Of a stretch of DNA of 64,000 bases, positions 1 through 8,436 are shown one piece after another; positions within the stretch are counted from its first letter, which is position 1, and every line of letters starts with the position of its first letter. Made by a program: the position numbers and the translations under genes. A model generated the notes under the pieces. The model was not told where the DNA came from. It was given only the letters and a program-made list of their open reading frames with translations, and did no database searches. Source of the DNA: Arthrobacter sp. B3I4 (lineage in GTDB: Bacteria; Actinomycetota; Actinomycetes; Actinomycetales; Micrococcaceae); assembly GCF_030816855.1 (NCBI RefSeq), contig NZ_JAUSYK010000001.1:3348001-3412000 (forward strand), given 5' to 3'.

Positions 1-193
1 TGGCCAGCACCACCCGCGGACCGCCGATGCCCAGCCTGCCTTCGAGGACCTGCGCCCGTGACTTGTGCGCTTTGAAACCGCCGCCTACCCGCGCGGCCAG
101 TTCGTCGAGCACCATCTGGCCGACGTTGTGCCGGTTGTGGGCATACTCGGCCCCGGGGTTGCCAAGGCCTACGATGAGCCAGGTGTCAGTCAT
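1..193 (-). CDS. pth: Peptidyl-tRNA hydrolase, N-terminal part only
   Basis: Releases tRNA from prematurely dissociated peptidyl-tRNA in the cytoplasm. Only the first 64 codons lie in the window; the rest continues past base 1. The N-terminus carries the family signature LIVGLGNPG (residues 6-14) and the RHNVG stretch, where His22 corresponds to the catalytic histidine. The ATG at 193 is preceded by a GGAAGG ribosome-binding site. It lies 120 bases downstream of rplY on the same strand. The pth-rplY-prs-glmU order is typical of actinobacteria. Identification is firm although the gene is incomplete. Confidence 0.95.
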   Translation of the reverse strand, partial: MTDTWLIVGLGNPGAEYAHNRHNVGQMVLDELAARVGGGFKAHKSRAQVLEGRLGIGGPRVVLA

Positions 194-313
194 GGGTGCA
201 TCCTTCCGGGAACGTCCGGCGGGGTCGGAGTCAGGGTCAGGCCAGGGCGGCGGAGCGGAGACGACGGCGGCCGGGCCCCGTCGGGACCCGGCCGCCTGCC
301 ACTCTGCGGGAAG

Positions 314-958
314 TTACTCGGCAGCGGCTTCGGAGGACTCCTCGGCGGCTGCTCCTTCTTCGGTTGCTGCTTCTTCGGCGGCCGGGGCGGCCTCTTCGCC
401 GGTCTCTTCTTCGAGGGCGATTTCGACGGCCTCGGAGACGTTGACGACCAGCGCCTCAGCGTCGGTCAGCAGGACGGTGCCCTTGGGCAGCACGAGGTCG
501 GAGGCGTGGACGTGCTCGCCGGCTGTGCGGCCTTCGACGCTGACCTCGACGGCGGTCGGGACGTGGGTGGCCTCGGCTTCGAGCGAGACGGTGGTCATCT
601 CCAGGTTGGAGACGTTGCCCGGTGCGACCTCGCCGGTGGCGTGGACGGGGACGTCGACGGTGACCTTTTCGCCCTGGCGGACGGTCAGCAGGTCGAGGTG
701 CTCGATGATCTGCTTGATCGGGTTGCGCTGGATGTCCTTGACCAGGGCGAGGTGGTTTTCGCCGTTGATGTCCAGGGACAGCAGGGCGTTGGGGGTGCGG
801 ACAGCCAGGGTGGTGGCCTTGGCTGGCAGGGTGACGTGGATCGGCTCGGCGCCGTGGCCGTAGATGACGGCCGGGATCAGGTTGGCCATGCGGGCGCGCC
901 GGGCGAAGCCCTTGCCGAATTCGGTGCGTACTTCTGCTGCGAGCTTCTGCTCAGACAT
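314..958 (-). CDS. rplY: 50S ribosomal protein L25/general stress protein Ctc
   Basis: Binds 5S rRNA in the large ribosomal subunit. The 214-residue product is the long Ctc/TL5 form: an N-terminal L25 beta-barrel (about residues 5-95, opening with LAAEVRTEFGKGFARRAR), a C-terminal TL5 beta domain (about 100-180), and an acidic Ala/Glu-rich tail from about 185 to the end. GAGGAG sits just upstream of the ATG at 958. It follows prs on the same strand, but a strong hairpin (1155-1196) separates them, so it probably has its own promoter. The acidic tail is common in high-GC Gram-positive homologs and is not a sign of decay. Confidence 0.96.
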   Translation of the reverse strand: MSEQKLAAEVRTEFGKGFARRARMANLIPAVIYGHGAEPIHVTLPAKATTLAVRTPNALLSLDINGENHLALVKDIQRNPIKQIIEHLDLLTVRQGEKVTVDVPVHATGEVAPGNVSNLEMTTVSLEAEATHVPTAVEVSVEGRTAGEHVHASDLVLPKGTVLLTDAEALVVNVSEAVEIALEEETGEEAAPAAEEAATEEGAAAEESSEAAAE

Positions 959-1154
959 GGGTGTCTCCTCTGGAAAGAACGGTTGTTCAGCAAGGGCGGA
1001 GGTCTGTCAGCGACCTTCAACGCCGGGCCGGTGGCCCACCTCAGAAGGAGATTCAGACCCAGTCGATAACGGAGACCAGCTGGCGGTTACCGCGCACACG
1101 GTGTGTGCGGACGGCACCGGCGCTCTCCCTCGCCAAGGTATCGCAATGAGTTTA

Positions 1155-1196
1155 GCAAGGCCGGGCCCCGTTTTCCTAAACGGGGCCCGGTCTTGC
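1155..1196 (-). terminator. Intrinsic terminator-like hairpin after glmU-prs
   Basis: A stem of about 19 bp (arms 1155-1173 and 1178-1196, one G:T pair) closes a 4-base loop. It lies 18 bases past the prs stop codon on the coding strand. The GC core is followed by a short TAAACT run rather than a long U-tract. It probably ends the glmU-prs transcript before rplY. Confidence 0.75.
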
Positions 1197-1213
1197 CGGG
1201 CAGGGCACCTGGA

Positions 1214-2194
1214 CTACGCGTTGCCGTCGAAGAGGCTGGTGACCGAACCGTCGTCGAACACTTCGCGGATCGCGCGGGCGATCAGCGGCGCGATGGACAG
1301 CACGGTGAGCTGCGGGAAATGCTTGTTCGCGGCGATCGGGAGCGTGTTGGTGACGACGACCTCGCGGGCTCCGGACTCCGAGAGCCGCTGGGAGGCGGGG
1401 TCGGAGAACACGGCGTGGGTCGCGGCGATGATGACATCCTTGGCGCCGGCGTTCTTGAGCACCTGGACGGCGCCGGAAATGGTTCCGCCGGTGTCGATCA
1501 TGTCGTCGATGAGCACGCAGGTGCGGCCTTCGATCTGGCCCACAACGGTCTTGGAGACCGCTTGGTTGGGTACCGTGAGGTCCCGGCTCTTGTGGACGAA
1601 CGCCAGGGGGGCGCCGCCAAGGCGTTCGGCCCACTGCTCGGCGACGCGGACGCGGCCGGTGTCCGGCGAGACGACGGTGATGTTGTCCGATCCGACGCGG
1701 GTGCGGATGTAGTCGGCCAGCAGCGGGATCGCCATCAGGTGGTCGACTGGACCGTCGAAGAAACCCTGGATCTGCGAGGTGTGCAGGTCAACGCTCATGA
1801 TGCGGTCGGCGCCGGCGGTCTTGTACAGGTCCGCGACGAGGCGGGCCGAGATCGGCTCGCGGCCTCGGCCCTTCTTGTCCTGGCGGGCGTACGGGTAGAA
1901 CGGCGACACCACGGTGATGCGCTTGGCGGAGGCACGCTTGAGCGAATCGATCATGATCAGCTGCTCCATGAGCCAGTTGTTCAGCGGGGCCGGATGCGCC
2001 TGGATGACGAAGGCGTCCGTGCCGCGGACGCTTTCACCGGCCCGGACGTAGATCTCGCCGTTGGCGAAGTCGTAGGCGTCCAGCGGCAGCAGCTCGGTGC
2101 CGAGCTCCTTGGCGATCTCGCGCGCCAGCTCCGGGTGTGCGCGCCCGGCGGCCAGCACCAACTTCTTCTCGCCGTGTGCCGTAATTTCGCTCAT
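1214..2194 (-). CDS. prs: Ribose-phosphate pyrophosphokinase (PRPP synthetase)
   Basis: Makes 5-phosphoribosyl 1-pyrophosphate from ribose-5-phosphate and ATP, feeding purine, pyrimidine, His, Trp and NAD synthesis. The 326-residue length is normal for class I enzymes. The ARQDKKGRGREPISA segment (about 103-117), the DLHTSQIQGFF motif with His138, and the PRPP-binding loop VLIDDMIDTGGTIS (227-240) are all present. The ATG at 2194 starts MSEITAHG, only 5 bases after the glmU stop, so the two genes are almost certainly cotranscribed. The reading frame stays open further upstream, but inside glmU and without support. Confidence 0.97.
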   Translation of the reverse strand: MSEITAHGEKKLVLAAGRAHPELAREIAKELGTELLPLDAYDFANGEIYVRAGESVRGTDAFVIQAHPAPLNNWLMEQLIMIDSLKRASAKRITVVSPFYPYARQDKKGRGREPISARLVADLYKTAGADRIMSVDLHTSQIQGFFDGPVDHLMAIPLLADYIRTRVGSDNITVVSPDTGRVRVAEQWAERLGGAPLAFVHKSRDLTVPNQAVSKTVVGQIEGRTCVLIDDMIDTGGTISGAVQVLKNAGAKDVIIAATHAVFSDPASQRLSESGAREVVVTNTLPIAANKHFPQLTVLSIAPLIARAIREVFDDGSVTSLFDGNA

Positions 2195-2199
2195 GATTG

Positions 2200-3690
2200 C
2201 TAGCCCTCTTCTGTCGGTGCCGGAGTAGTGGAGGAAGTTGTAGTGGCGCCGGCGGCGTCGGCCAGCTCGGCGGAGATGGAGCCGGGCCGGTTGGCCGTGA
2301 CCCATCCTTCGGCGTTGCGCTGCTTGGCCACGGTCAGGGCCAGGGCGCCTGCCGGGACATCGTTGCGAATCACGGCACCGGCGCCGCTGTACGCGCCGTC
2401 GCCGACCCGGACGGGAGCGACGAACACGGTGTTGGACCCGGTTCGCACGCCGGAGCCGATCACGGTGCGGTGCTTCTTCTCGCCGTCGTAGTTGGCGGTG
2501 ATGTTGCCGCAGCCGATGTTGGTGTCTTCACCGATTTCGGCGTCGCCGGCGTAGCCGAGGTGGGAGAGCTTCGAGCCGCGGCCGATCGTGACGTTCTTGG
2601 TTTCGTAGAACGCACCGATTTTGCCGGTCTCGCCCAGGACGGTGCCGGGACGCAGGTAGGTGAAGGGGCCGACGCTGGCGCGGGCACCGATGCTGGAGCC
2701 GGAACCGTGGGTGCGGATCACCTTGGCCCCCTCCCCCACGGACACATCGGTGAGGGTCGTGTCGGGGCCGACGACGGCGTCGCGCGCCACCGAGGTAGCG
2801 CCGTGCAGCTGCGTGTTGGGCAACAGCCGGACATCTTCTTCGAGCGTCACGGTGGCGTCGATCCAGGTGGTTGCGGGGTCGACGACGGTGACACCGGCGC
2901 GCATCCACGCCTCGACGGTGCGGCGGTTGTGCTCGGCGCCGAGGGCCGAGAGCTGGACGCGGTCATTGGCGCCCTCGACCTGCCAGCGGTCCTGTGTCAC
3001 GACGGCGGCGACGCGGCCGCCGGCGGCACGGGCCAGGGCGAGGACGTCGGTGAGGTACTTCTCGCCCTGCGCGTTGTCCGTGGTGACGTGGGCCAGGGCG
3101 TCGCGGAGCACGGCGGCGTCGAAGGCGTAGATGCCGGAGTTGATCTCCCGGATCTGCCGTTCGGCGTCGGTCGCGTCCTTGTGCTCGCGGATGCCGGTGA
3201 CGGTTCCGTCCTCGGCGCGGAGAATGCGGCCGTAGCCGGTGGCGTCGTCGAGGACGGCCGTCAGGACGGTGACGGCGTTGCCGTCCGCTTCGTGCGCGGC
3301 GACAAGGTCGGCGAGCAGGGCGCCGGTAAGCAGCGGCACGTCGCCGTAGGTGACGACGACGGTGCCGCTGAGCTGGCGGTCAGGGTGGGACGCATCCAGC
3401 GCCTCAAGCGCGGCTTCGACGGCGCGGCCGGTGCCGGGGACATCGTCCTGGTCAACGATCAGTGCCTGCGGATCAAGCGCCGCGATGTGCGCGGCGACCT
3501 GGTCGCGTTCGTGCCGGACCACGAGGGCCAGTTCTCGTGGCTGAAGCGCGCGTGCGGCGTTCAGGGCGTGCCCGACGAGGGACCGGCCGCCGATTTCGTG
3601 GAGAATCTTGGGGGTACGGGACTTCATCCGGGTACCGGCACCTGCAGCAAGGACAATAACGGCGGCGGGGCCGGTGTTCTCGGGGCTCAC
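2200..3690 (-). CDS. glmU: Bifunctional UDP-GlcNAc pyrophosphorylase / glucosamine-1-phosphate acetyltransferase
   Basis: Catalyses the last two steps to UDP-N-acetylglucosamine, the precursor of peptidoglycan. The N-terminal uridylyltransferase domain opens with LAAGAGTRMKS (residues about 14-24). The C-terminal left-handed beta-helix acetyltransferase has hexapeptide repeats and the NYDGEKKHRT catalytic region. The product is 496 residues from the GTG at 3690, which has AAGGAG 9 bases upstream; a longer reading frame exists but lacks a ribosome-binding site. The gene is paired with prs, matching Mtb Rv1018c-Rv1017c. The C-terminus ends in a Thr/Ser/Ala-rich tail. Confidence 0.97.
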   Translation of the reverse strand: MSPENTGPAAVIVLAAGAGTRMKSRTPKILHEIGGRSLVGHALNAARALQPRELALVVRHERDQVAAHIAALDPQALIVDQDDVPGTGRAVEAALEALDASHPDRQLSGTVVVTYGDVPLLTGALLADLVAAHEADGNAVTVLTAVLDDATGYGRILRAEDGTVTGIREHKDATDAERQIREINSGIYAFDAAVLRDALAHVTTDNAQGEKYLTDVLALARAAGGRVAAVVTQDRWQVEGANDRVQLSALGAEHNRRTVEAWMRAGVTVVDPATTWIDATVTLEEDVRLLPNTQLHGATSVARDAVVGPDTTLTDVSVGEGAKVIRTHGSGSSIGARASVGPFTYLRPGTVLGETGKIGAFYETKNVTIGRGSKLSHLGYAGDAEIGEDTNIGCGNITANYDGEKKHRTVIGSGVRTGSNTVFVAPVRVGDGAYSGAGAVIRNDVPAGALALTVAKQRNAEGWVTANRPGSISAELADAAGATTTSSTTPAPTEEG

Positions 3691-3938
3691 GTACGGGCTC
3701 TCCTTGCTCAGCGGCCTGACTCGGGGCCGCTGCTCGGTCGATAGGTGGACCCGCGGACGACAGCCAGGAGGTCTGCTACCTCGTTGCCGGCTCCGCACGG
3801 CCGGGCCCGACCACATGAAGGGCCGGACCACATGCAGGTCGCGGGATCCTTTTCATCCTACTGGACTCCCGCGGGCCCCCCACCCGCCGCAGCCGGTTCC
3901 GCCGCCGGCTGCCCCGGGGATCCGGCAACCCGTTCCAG

Positions 3939-4010
3939 TTCCGCCCATAGGACTCGAACCTATACTCCACGGCTCCAAAGGCCGGGGTGCTGCCATTACA
4001 CCAGAGCGGA
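3939..4010 (-). tRNA. tRNA-Gln (anticodon TTG)
   Basis: The sequence folds into a full cloverleaf: acceptor TCCGCTC pairs with GGGCGGA, the D-arm contains GTGTAATGGCAGCAC, the anticodon loop is CTTTGGA with TTG in the middle, and the T-arm is ATAGG-TTCGAGT-CCTAT. The discriminator base is A and no CCA is encoded. The outermost anticodon-stem pair is a C/T mismatch. It sits between glmU and the divergent TetR gene. Confidence 0.95.
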
Positions 4011-4108
4011 CCATGCCGGGGCGTCGAGCCTCTGGCACAAGAATCAATTCTGCCATGAAGGATGTTGCTCGTGCGACTCAATGCCCGGCGAGCCGGGTGG
4101 AGCTAGGG

Positions 4109-4114
4109 CATGAT
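4109..4114 (+). promoter_or_regulatory. -10-like hexamer of the TetR gene (leaderless start)
   Basis: CATGAT lies 6 bases before the GTG at 4121, with no ribosome-binding site. This suggests that transcription starts at or next to the start codon. Confidence 0.5.
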
Positions 4115-4120
4115 GGTGCT

Positions 4121-4807
4121 GTGAGCAAGAGCGCAGGCGGGTCCGGAGGGGCGGAGCCCCGTACCGGCAGGCCGGTACGGTCCCCCGGCTACATCCCCAG
4201 GGCCCGCATGACCGGACCCCAGCGCCGCTCCCAGCTCATCGACGTCGGCCGGGGACTCTTCGCCCTTCGGGGACTGGACGGCACAACCATCGAAGAGGTC
4301 GCCACCGCGGCGGGTGTGTCCAAGCCGGTGATTTATGAGCACTTCGGCTCCAAGGAAGGTCTCTACACCCAGGTCGTGGAGTCCGAGTTCTGGATCCTCC
4401 TTGGCTCCATCAGTGACGCGCTCTCCGCCGAGGCCAAACCCCGCGTCCTGGTTGAGCGGGCTGCCCTGGCACTGCTGGGCTATATCGAGGACCGGACCGA
4501 CGGCTTCCGCATCCTGATGCGCGATGCTCCCCCGTCGCAGCCCGAAGGCGCATTCTCCACCCTGCTTTCGCAGGTGACCGCCAAGGTCGAACACATCCTG
4601 GCCGACGAGTTCGACCGCCGCGGGCTAAGTTCCGCGGACGGCGCCATGTATGCGCAGATGCTGGTGGGCATGGTGGCGATGACCGGGCAGTGGTGGCAGG
4701 ACAGCCGCACCCCGGACAAGCGCGAAGTCGCCGCCCACCTCGTGAACCTCGCCTGGAACGGCCTCACCGGCCTGCGCAAGGACCCGGAACTCATGAGCGA
4801 CGGCTAG
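4121..4807 (+). CDS. TetR/AcrR family transcriptional regulator
   Basis: A 228-residue one-domain repressor type. After a basic, disordered N-terminus (about 35 residues) comes the TetR helix-turn-helix: RRSQLIDVGRGLFALRGLDG followed by TIEEVATAAGVSKPVIYEHFGSKEGLY. The C-terminal ligand-binding domain is all-helical and gives no clue to the ligand. A GTG start at 4121 is preferred because of the -10-like hexamer 6 bases upstream. The position next to glmU and tRNA-Gln matches Mtb Rv1019. The target is unknown; it may regulate itself. Confidence 0.9.
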   Translation: MSKSAGGSGGAEPRTGRPVRSPGYIPRARMTGPQRRSQLIDVGRGLFALRGLDGTTIEEVATAAGVSKPVIYEHFGSKEGLYTQVVESEFWILLGSISDALSAEAKPRVLVERAALALLGYIEDRTDGFRILMRDAPPSQPEGAFSTLLSQVTAKVEHILADEFDRRGLSSADGAMYAQMLVGMVAMTGQWWQDSRTPDKREVAAHLVNLAWNGLTGLRKDPELMSDG

Positions 4808-5014
4808 TCCGTCGCTGTCTGTGGTCCCCTTCGCTGTCCCGGTTGCCCTTCGCGGTCGCTAGTGGTCATCACCGCGGAGCAGTGGCCCTTCGCCGTCGCT
4901 TAGACACGATGCAACAGGCCCCTGCGGTCGCTGGGCGACCTCCGGGACCAGTTGCACCGCGATGCGCGACTACGCGAAGGACCCCCGCCCCGCTTTTTGC
5001 CGACAGAACGAATC

Positions 5015-5135
5015 GAAGGTTCCCCGTGCCGCTTAGCGGGCGCTAGCAGGACTGGCGAAGGTTCGCCGCTCCGCTTTGCGGGCGCTAGCAGGACTGGCGA
5101 AGGTGAGCCGCGTCGCTTTGGGGCGCCGACGGTAC
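5015..5135 (+). repeat. 42-bp tandem repeat, about 2.9 copies
   Basis: Units start at 5015, 5057 and 5099 with GAAGGT. The first two share the 27-base segment at 5036-5062 and 5078-5104. Each of the first two carries a small hairpin, CCGC-TTA-GCGG in one and CCGC-TTT-GCGG in the next, so the dyad is kept while the loop changes. The third unit is degenerate. Confidence 0.8.
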
Positions 5136-5325
5136 GTCGCGTTTTCAGGTGCCACGCGCCGGGGTGAGGCGCGTCGACGGAGGCGGGCCTTCCGAAAGGA
5201 GCGCATCGCGGCGCTTCGGGGTCCGGAGGTCGCCCAGCGACCGGAGGGCCCCGATGCGCTGTAGCGTGTCCCGAGGGCCCCGACGCGAGCTTGCGAGTGT
5301 TGGGAAGGGACTAAGCGCTAAGCGA

Positions 5326-5388
5326 CGCGGAAGGGCCGGCTCCGGCACCCAAGCCAGCCGCCGCGGAAGGGCCGGCTCCGGCACCCAA
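5326..5388 (+). repeat. Two 27-bp direct repeats with a 36-bp period
   Basis: An identical 27-base segment beginning CGCGGAAGGGCCGGCTCC occurs at 5326-5352 and 5362-5388, just past the ABC-F stop codon. It contains the small palindrome GGCCGGCTCCGGC. No gene is evident. Confidence 0.8.
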
Positions 5389-5414
5389 CCCAGCGGACGC
5401 GGAACCTAGCGGGG

Positions 5415-7250
5415 TTACTCGCCGAGGACTTCGAGGGCTTCGAGCCATTCGAGTTCGAGGGCTTCGCGCTCGGCGGCGAGTTCTTGGAGCTTCTTGTTGA
5501 GCCCGGCGAGCTCGTCGAACTTGGAGGCGTCGCCGGCGCCGGCCGTCATTTGGGCGTGGACCTTGTCTTCCTGCTGCTGCAGCTTGCCCAGCTGGCGGTC
5601 AATCCGGTTTTTGGCTTTGCGGGCGTCGCGCTTCTCGGCCTCGGACGGGCCGCCCGCCGCGGCCGCTGCTCCCCCGGCGCCGCCCGAACCGGTGACCGGG
5701 TTGCCGCCGCCGGTGATGGTGGAGCCGGCCAGCGCCGCTTCGCGCAGTTCCAGGTACTGGTCCACGCCGCGGGGCAGGGCCCGGATCTTGCCGTCGCCCA
5801 GCAGCGCCATCTGGTGGTCCGTGACACGTTCCAGCAGGTAGCGGTCGTGGCTCACGACGACGAGGGTGCCGGGCCAGCCGTCCAGCACGTCTTCGACGGC
5901 GGCGAGGGTGTCGGTATCGAGGTCGTTCGTGGGTTCGTCGAGCATCAGGACGTTGGGCTCCCCCACGAGCAGGCGCAGGAGCTGCAGCCGCCGGCGCTCA
6001 CCGCCGGAGAGGTCCTTGACCGGCGTCCACTGCTTCTCGTTGGTGAAGCCCAGCTGCTCCACGAGCTGGCCGGCGGTGAATTCCTTGCCGCCGACGTTGA
6101 AGGAGCGCTTCTCGCGTTCGATCACTTCGATGACCCGCAGGTCGGAGACGTCGTCGAGTTCCTTGACTTCCTGGGTCAGGACCGCGGTGACGACGGTCTT
6201 GCCGCGCTTGAACTTCCCGGATGAGGGTTCGATTTCGCCGTTAAGCAGTTTCAGCAGGGTCGTTTTCCCGGCGCCGTTCACGCCGACAAGGCCCAGCCGC
6301 TCCCCGGGGGCGAGCCTCAGTGTGATGTTGTCGAAGAGCTTCTGGCCCGGTTCGCCGCCGCGGAAGTCCAGCGACACGTTTTCCAGGTCCAGCACGTCTT
6401 TGCCGAGCCGGGCAGTGGCCATTTTGCTCAGCGCGGTCGAGTCGCGCGGCTCCGGAACGTCGGCGATCAAGGCGTTCGCGGCTTCAATGCGGAACTTCGG
6501 CTTGGCCGTCCGCGCGGGGGCGCCACGGCGCAGCCAGGCCAGTTCTTTCTTGACCAGCTGCTGGCGCTTGCTTTCCATCACAGACGCCGAGCGGTCACGT
6601 TCGGCGCGGGCCAGCACGTAGGCCGCGTAGCCGCCGTCGAATGGGTCCATGATGCCGTCGTGGATTTCCCAGGTCTTAGTGCAAACCTCGTCGAGGAACC
6701 AGCGGTCGTGGGTGACGACGAGGAACGCGCCCTGGTTGGGCCGCCAGCGGGTCTTCAGGTGCCGGGACAGCCATGCGACGCCTTCGACGTCGAGGTGGTT
6801 GGTCGGCTCGTCGAGCATGATGACGTCGTGGTCCTCGATCAGCAGCTTGGCCAGCGCCACCCGCCGCTTCTGCCCGCCCGAGAGGGCATGGACGTTGGCG
6901 TGCCAGTCGACGTCGGACACTAGGCCGCCCATGATTTCGCGGATCTGCGGGTTGCGGGCCCATTCGTAGTCGGCCTGGTCACCGACGATCGCCGCGCCGA
7001 CCGTGAGGTCGCCGTCGAGCACGTCGCTCTGGTCCAGGTAGCCGATGTTGACTTCGCCGCGTTTGGTCACCCGGCCGGAATCCGGGGTGGCGCGCATGGC
7101 CAGCAGGCGCATCAGGGTCGACTTGCCGTCGCCGTTGCGGCCAACCATGCCGATCCGATCGCCCTCTTCGATTCCGAGAGTGATGCCGTCAAGGACGGTA
7201 CGGGTTGCATACGAAACCGTGAGGTTCTCGCCGCCGAGCAGGTGTGCCAC
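5415..7250 (-). CDS. ABC-F family ATP-binding protein (Uup-like)
   Basis: A soluble tandem ATPase of the ABC-F class, which acts on ribosomes rather than in membrane transport. ATPase domain 1 has Walker A GRNGDGKST (about residues 38-46), signature LSGGQKRR and Walker B VIMLDEPTNHLD. Domain 2 has GVNGAGKTT, LSGGERRRLQLL and LMLDEPTNDLD. The C-terminus (about 545-611) is a charged coiled coil like that of Uup, which separates it from EttA. The GTG start at 7250 follows AGGAAAG. It stands alone downstream of ispE. Which ABC-F subgroup it belongs to, and whether it confers any antibiotic tolerance, cannot be told here. Confidence 0.93.
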   Translation of the reverse strand: MAHLLGGENLTVSYATRTVLDGITLGIEEGDRIGMVGRNGDGKSTLMRLLAMRATPDSGRVTKRGEVNIGYLDQSDVLDGDLTVGAAIVGDQADYEWARNPQIREIMGGLVSDVDWHANVHALSGGQKRRVALAKLLIEDHDVIMLDEPTNHLDVEGVAWLSRHLKTRWRPNQGAFLVVTHDRWFLDEVCTKTWEIHDGIMDPFDGGYAAYVLARAERDRSASVMESKRQQLVKKELAWLRRGAPARTAKPKFRIEAANALIADVPEPRDSTALSKMATARLGKDVLDLENVSLDFRGGEPGQKLFDNITLRLAPGERLGLVGVNGAGKTTLLKLLNGEIEPSSGKFKRGKTVVTAVLTQEVKELDDVSDLRVIEVIEREKRSFNVGGKEFTAGQLVEQLGFTNEKQWTPVKDLSGGERRRLQLLRLLVGEPNVLMLDEPTNDLDTDTLAAVEDVLDGWPGTLVVVSHDRYLLERVTDHQMALLGDGKIRALPRGVDQYLELREAALAGSTITGGGNPVTGSGGAGGAAAAAGGPSEAEKRDARKAKNRIDRQLGKLQQQEDKVHAQMTAGAGDASKFDELAGLNKKLQELAAEREALELEWLEALEVLGE

Positions 7251-7356
7251 TGAGAACTGCTTTCCTAGAAATAAATGTCAGTGAAGATGTCGAACAGGCC
7301 GGCCCGGACTGGAGGGACCAAGCCGCTACGCCGTAGGGACAACCACGGCTTTCCTA

Positions 7357-8319
7357 TTAGAGGAGCGTATCGGAGATGATGCGCGCACCGTGCACCGGCC
7401 CGTGGACCGCCATGGCGTCGAGGCCGTGGTGCCGCAGGTCTCCGGCGAGCCCCTCCGCCGCGGCCGGGCTGTGGGTCAGCAGCGCCACGGTGGGTCCGGA
7501 GCCGGAGACGATCCCGGCGATTGCGCCGCACGCCTCGCCGCGTCCCAGGACGTCGCGCAGCCCGGGCGCCAGCTCGATCGAGGCCCGCTGCAGGTCGTTG
7601 ACGAGGACCCTGCTGAGTGCGTCGGCATCGCCGCTCAGGAGCGCCGCGAGGACCCGCGGATCCACCGCGGTGGGCTCCTCAACGTCGGTCCCGGCTGCTG
7701 CGCGCAGCCGGTCCAGGGTGCGGAAGACCTCCGGGGTGGACAGGCCGAAGTCGGCGGTCACCAGGACCCAGTCGGTCTGCGCTTTGACCAACGCCGGGGA
7801 GAGCTCGTCGCCCACCCCCAGCCCGACGGCGGTGCCGCCGAGCAGCGAGAACGGCACGTCCGCACCGAGCTCCGCGGCGAGCTGGGCGAGCTCGTCACGT
7901 GAAAGACCGCTGTTCCAGAGGGCGTCGCAGGCCAGCAGGGTGGCAGCGGCGTCGGCCGAACCGCCGCCCATGCCGCCGGCCACGGGGACCCTCTTGGTGA
8001 TCTCCAGGTGCACTCCGGTGGAATGCTCCGAGACATCGGTCATGATCGCTGCCGCCTTGTAGGCGAGGTTGCGCTCGTCGAGCGGGATGTCGACGCCGTC
8101 AAGGCCCAGCGGGCTGGCCGGGCTGATGCTGACCGTGATCTCCCCGGTGTCCGTGCTGGTGGCCGCCACCTCTTCGTACAGCGACACGGCCAGATAGACG
8201 CTGGCCACCGAGTGGTACCCGTCCGCGCGCAGCGGCCCCACGTTCAGTGAGACGTTTACTTTGCCGGGCGCCTTGGCCCGGACAGTCCTTGCGGGAAAGC
8301 GCCCTCTCACTGCGTTCAT
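7357..8319 (-). CDS. ispE: 4-diphosphocytidyl-2-C-methyl-D-erythritol kinase
   Basis: Phosphorylates CDP-methylerythritol in the MEP route to isoprenoids. This 320-residue GHMP kinase has the KAPGKVNVSLNVGPLRADGYH N-terminal motif and the ATP-binding glycine loop PVAGGMGGGSADAAATL (about residues 112-128). It lies downstream of rsmA on the same strand, the classical rpf-rsmA-ispE order of actinobacteria. A TAGCGT hexamer 6 bases before the ATG suggests a separate leaderless transcript, since 117 bases separate it from rsmA. Confidence 0.96.
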   Translation of the reverse strand: MNAVRGRFPARTVRAKAPGKVNVSLNVGPLRADGYHSVASVYLAVSLYEEVAATSTDTGEITVSISPASPLGLDGVDIPLDERNLAYKAAAIMTDVSEHSTGVHLEITKRVPVAGGMGGGSADAAATLLACDALWNSGLSRDELAQLAAELGADVPFSLLGGTAVGLGVGDELSPALVKAQTDWVLVTADFGLSTPEVFRTLDRLRAAAGTDVEEPTAVDPRVLAALLSGDADALSRVLVNDLQRASIELAPGLRDVLGRGEACGAIAGIVSGSGPTVALLTHSPAAAEGLAGDLRHHGLDAMAVHGPVHGARIISDTLL

Positions 8320-8325
8320 GGCTCC

Positions 8326-8331
8326 ACGCTA
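8326..8331 (-). promoter_or_regulatory. -10-like hexamer of ispE
   Basis: TAGCGT on the minus strand is followed by 6 bases and the ATG, with no Shine-Dalgarno sequence beyond a weak GGAG directly against the start. It fits a leaderless start. Confidence 0.5.
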
Positions 8332-8436
8332 TGACATGGCACGCCGGGGCTCCAAGAAAGTTCCCGGCAGGCACCCCGCGCAGCGGCCCTCAGAAAGGCA
8401 GCCGGAAAGGCTCCAGGAAGGGACCCGAAGGAGCGC

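Larger units (their letters stand above)
4808..5414. other. Non-coding, repeat-containing gap between convergent genes
   Basis: These 607 bases lie between the ends of the TetR and ABC-F genes. No open frame here has a recognisable product or ribosome-binding site. The stretch is built of degenerate GC-rich repeats, including a 42-bp unit and a 36-bp-period pair listed separately. Several small frames stay open across the repeats only because 42 and 36 are multiples of three. Confidence 0.7.

Noticed and set aside
4952..5167. Small protein with 14-residue repeats
   Set aside because: Explained by the 42-bp DNA repeat; no start signals and no homology I recognise.
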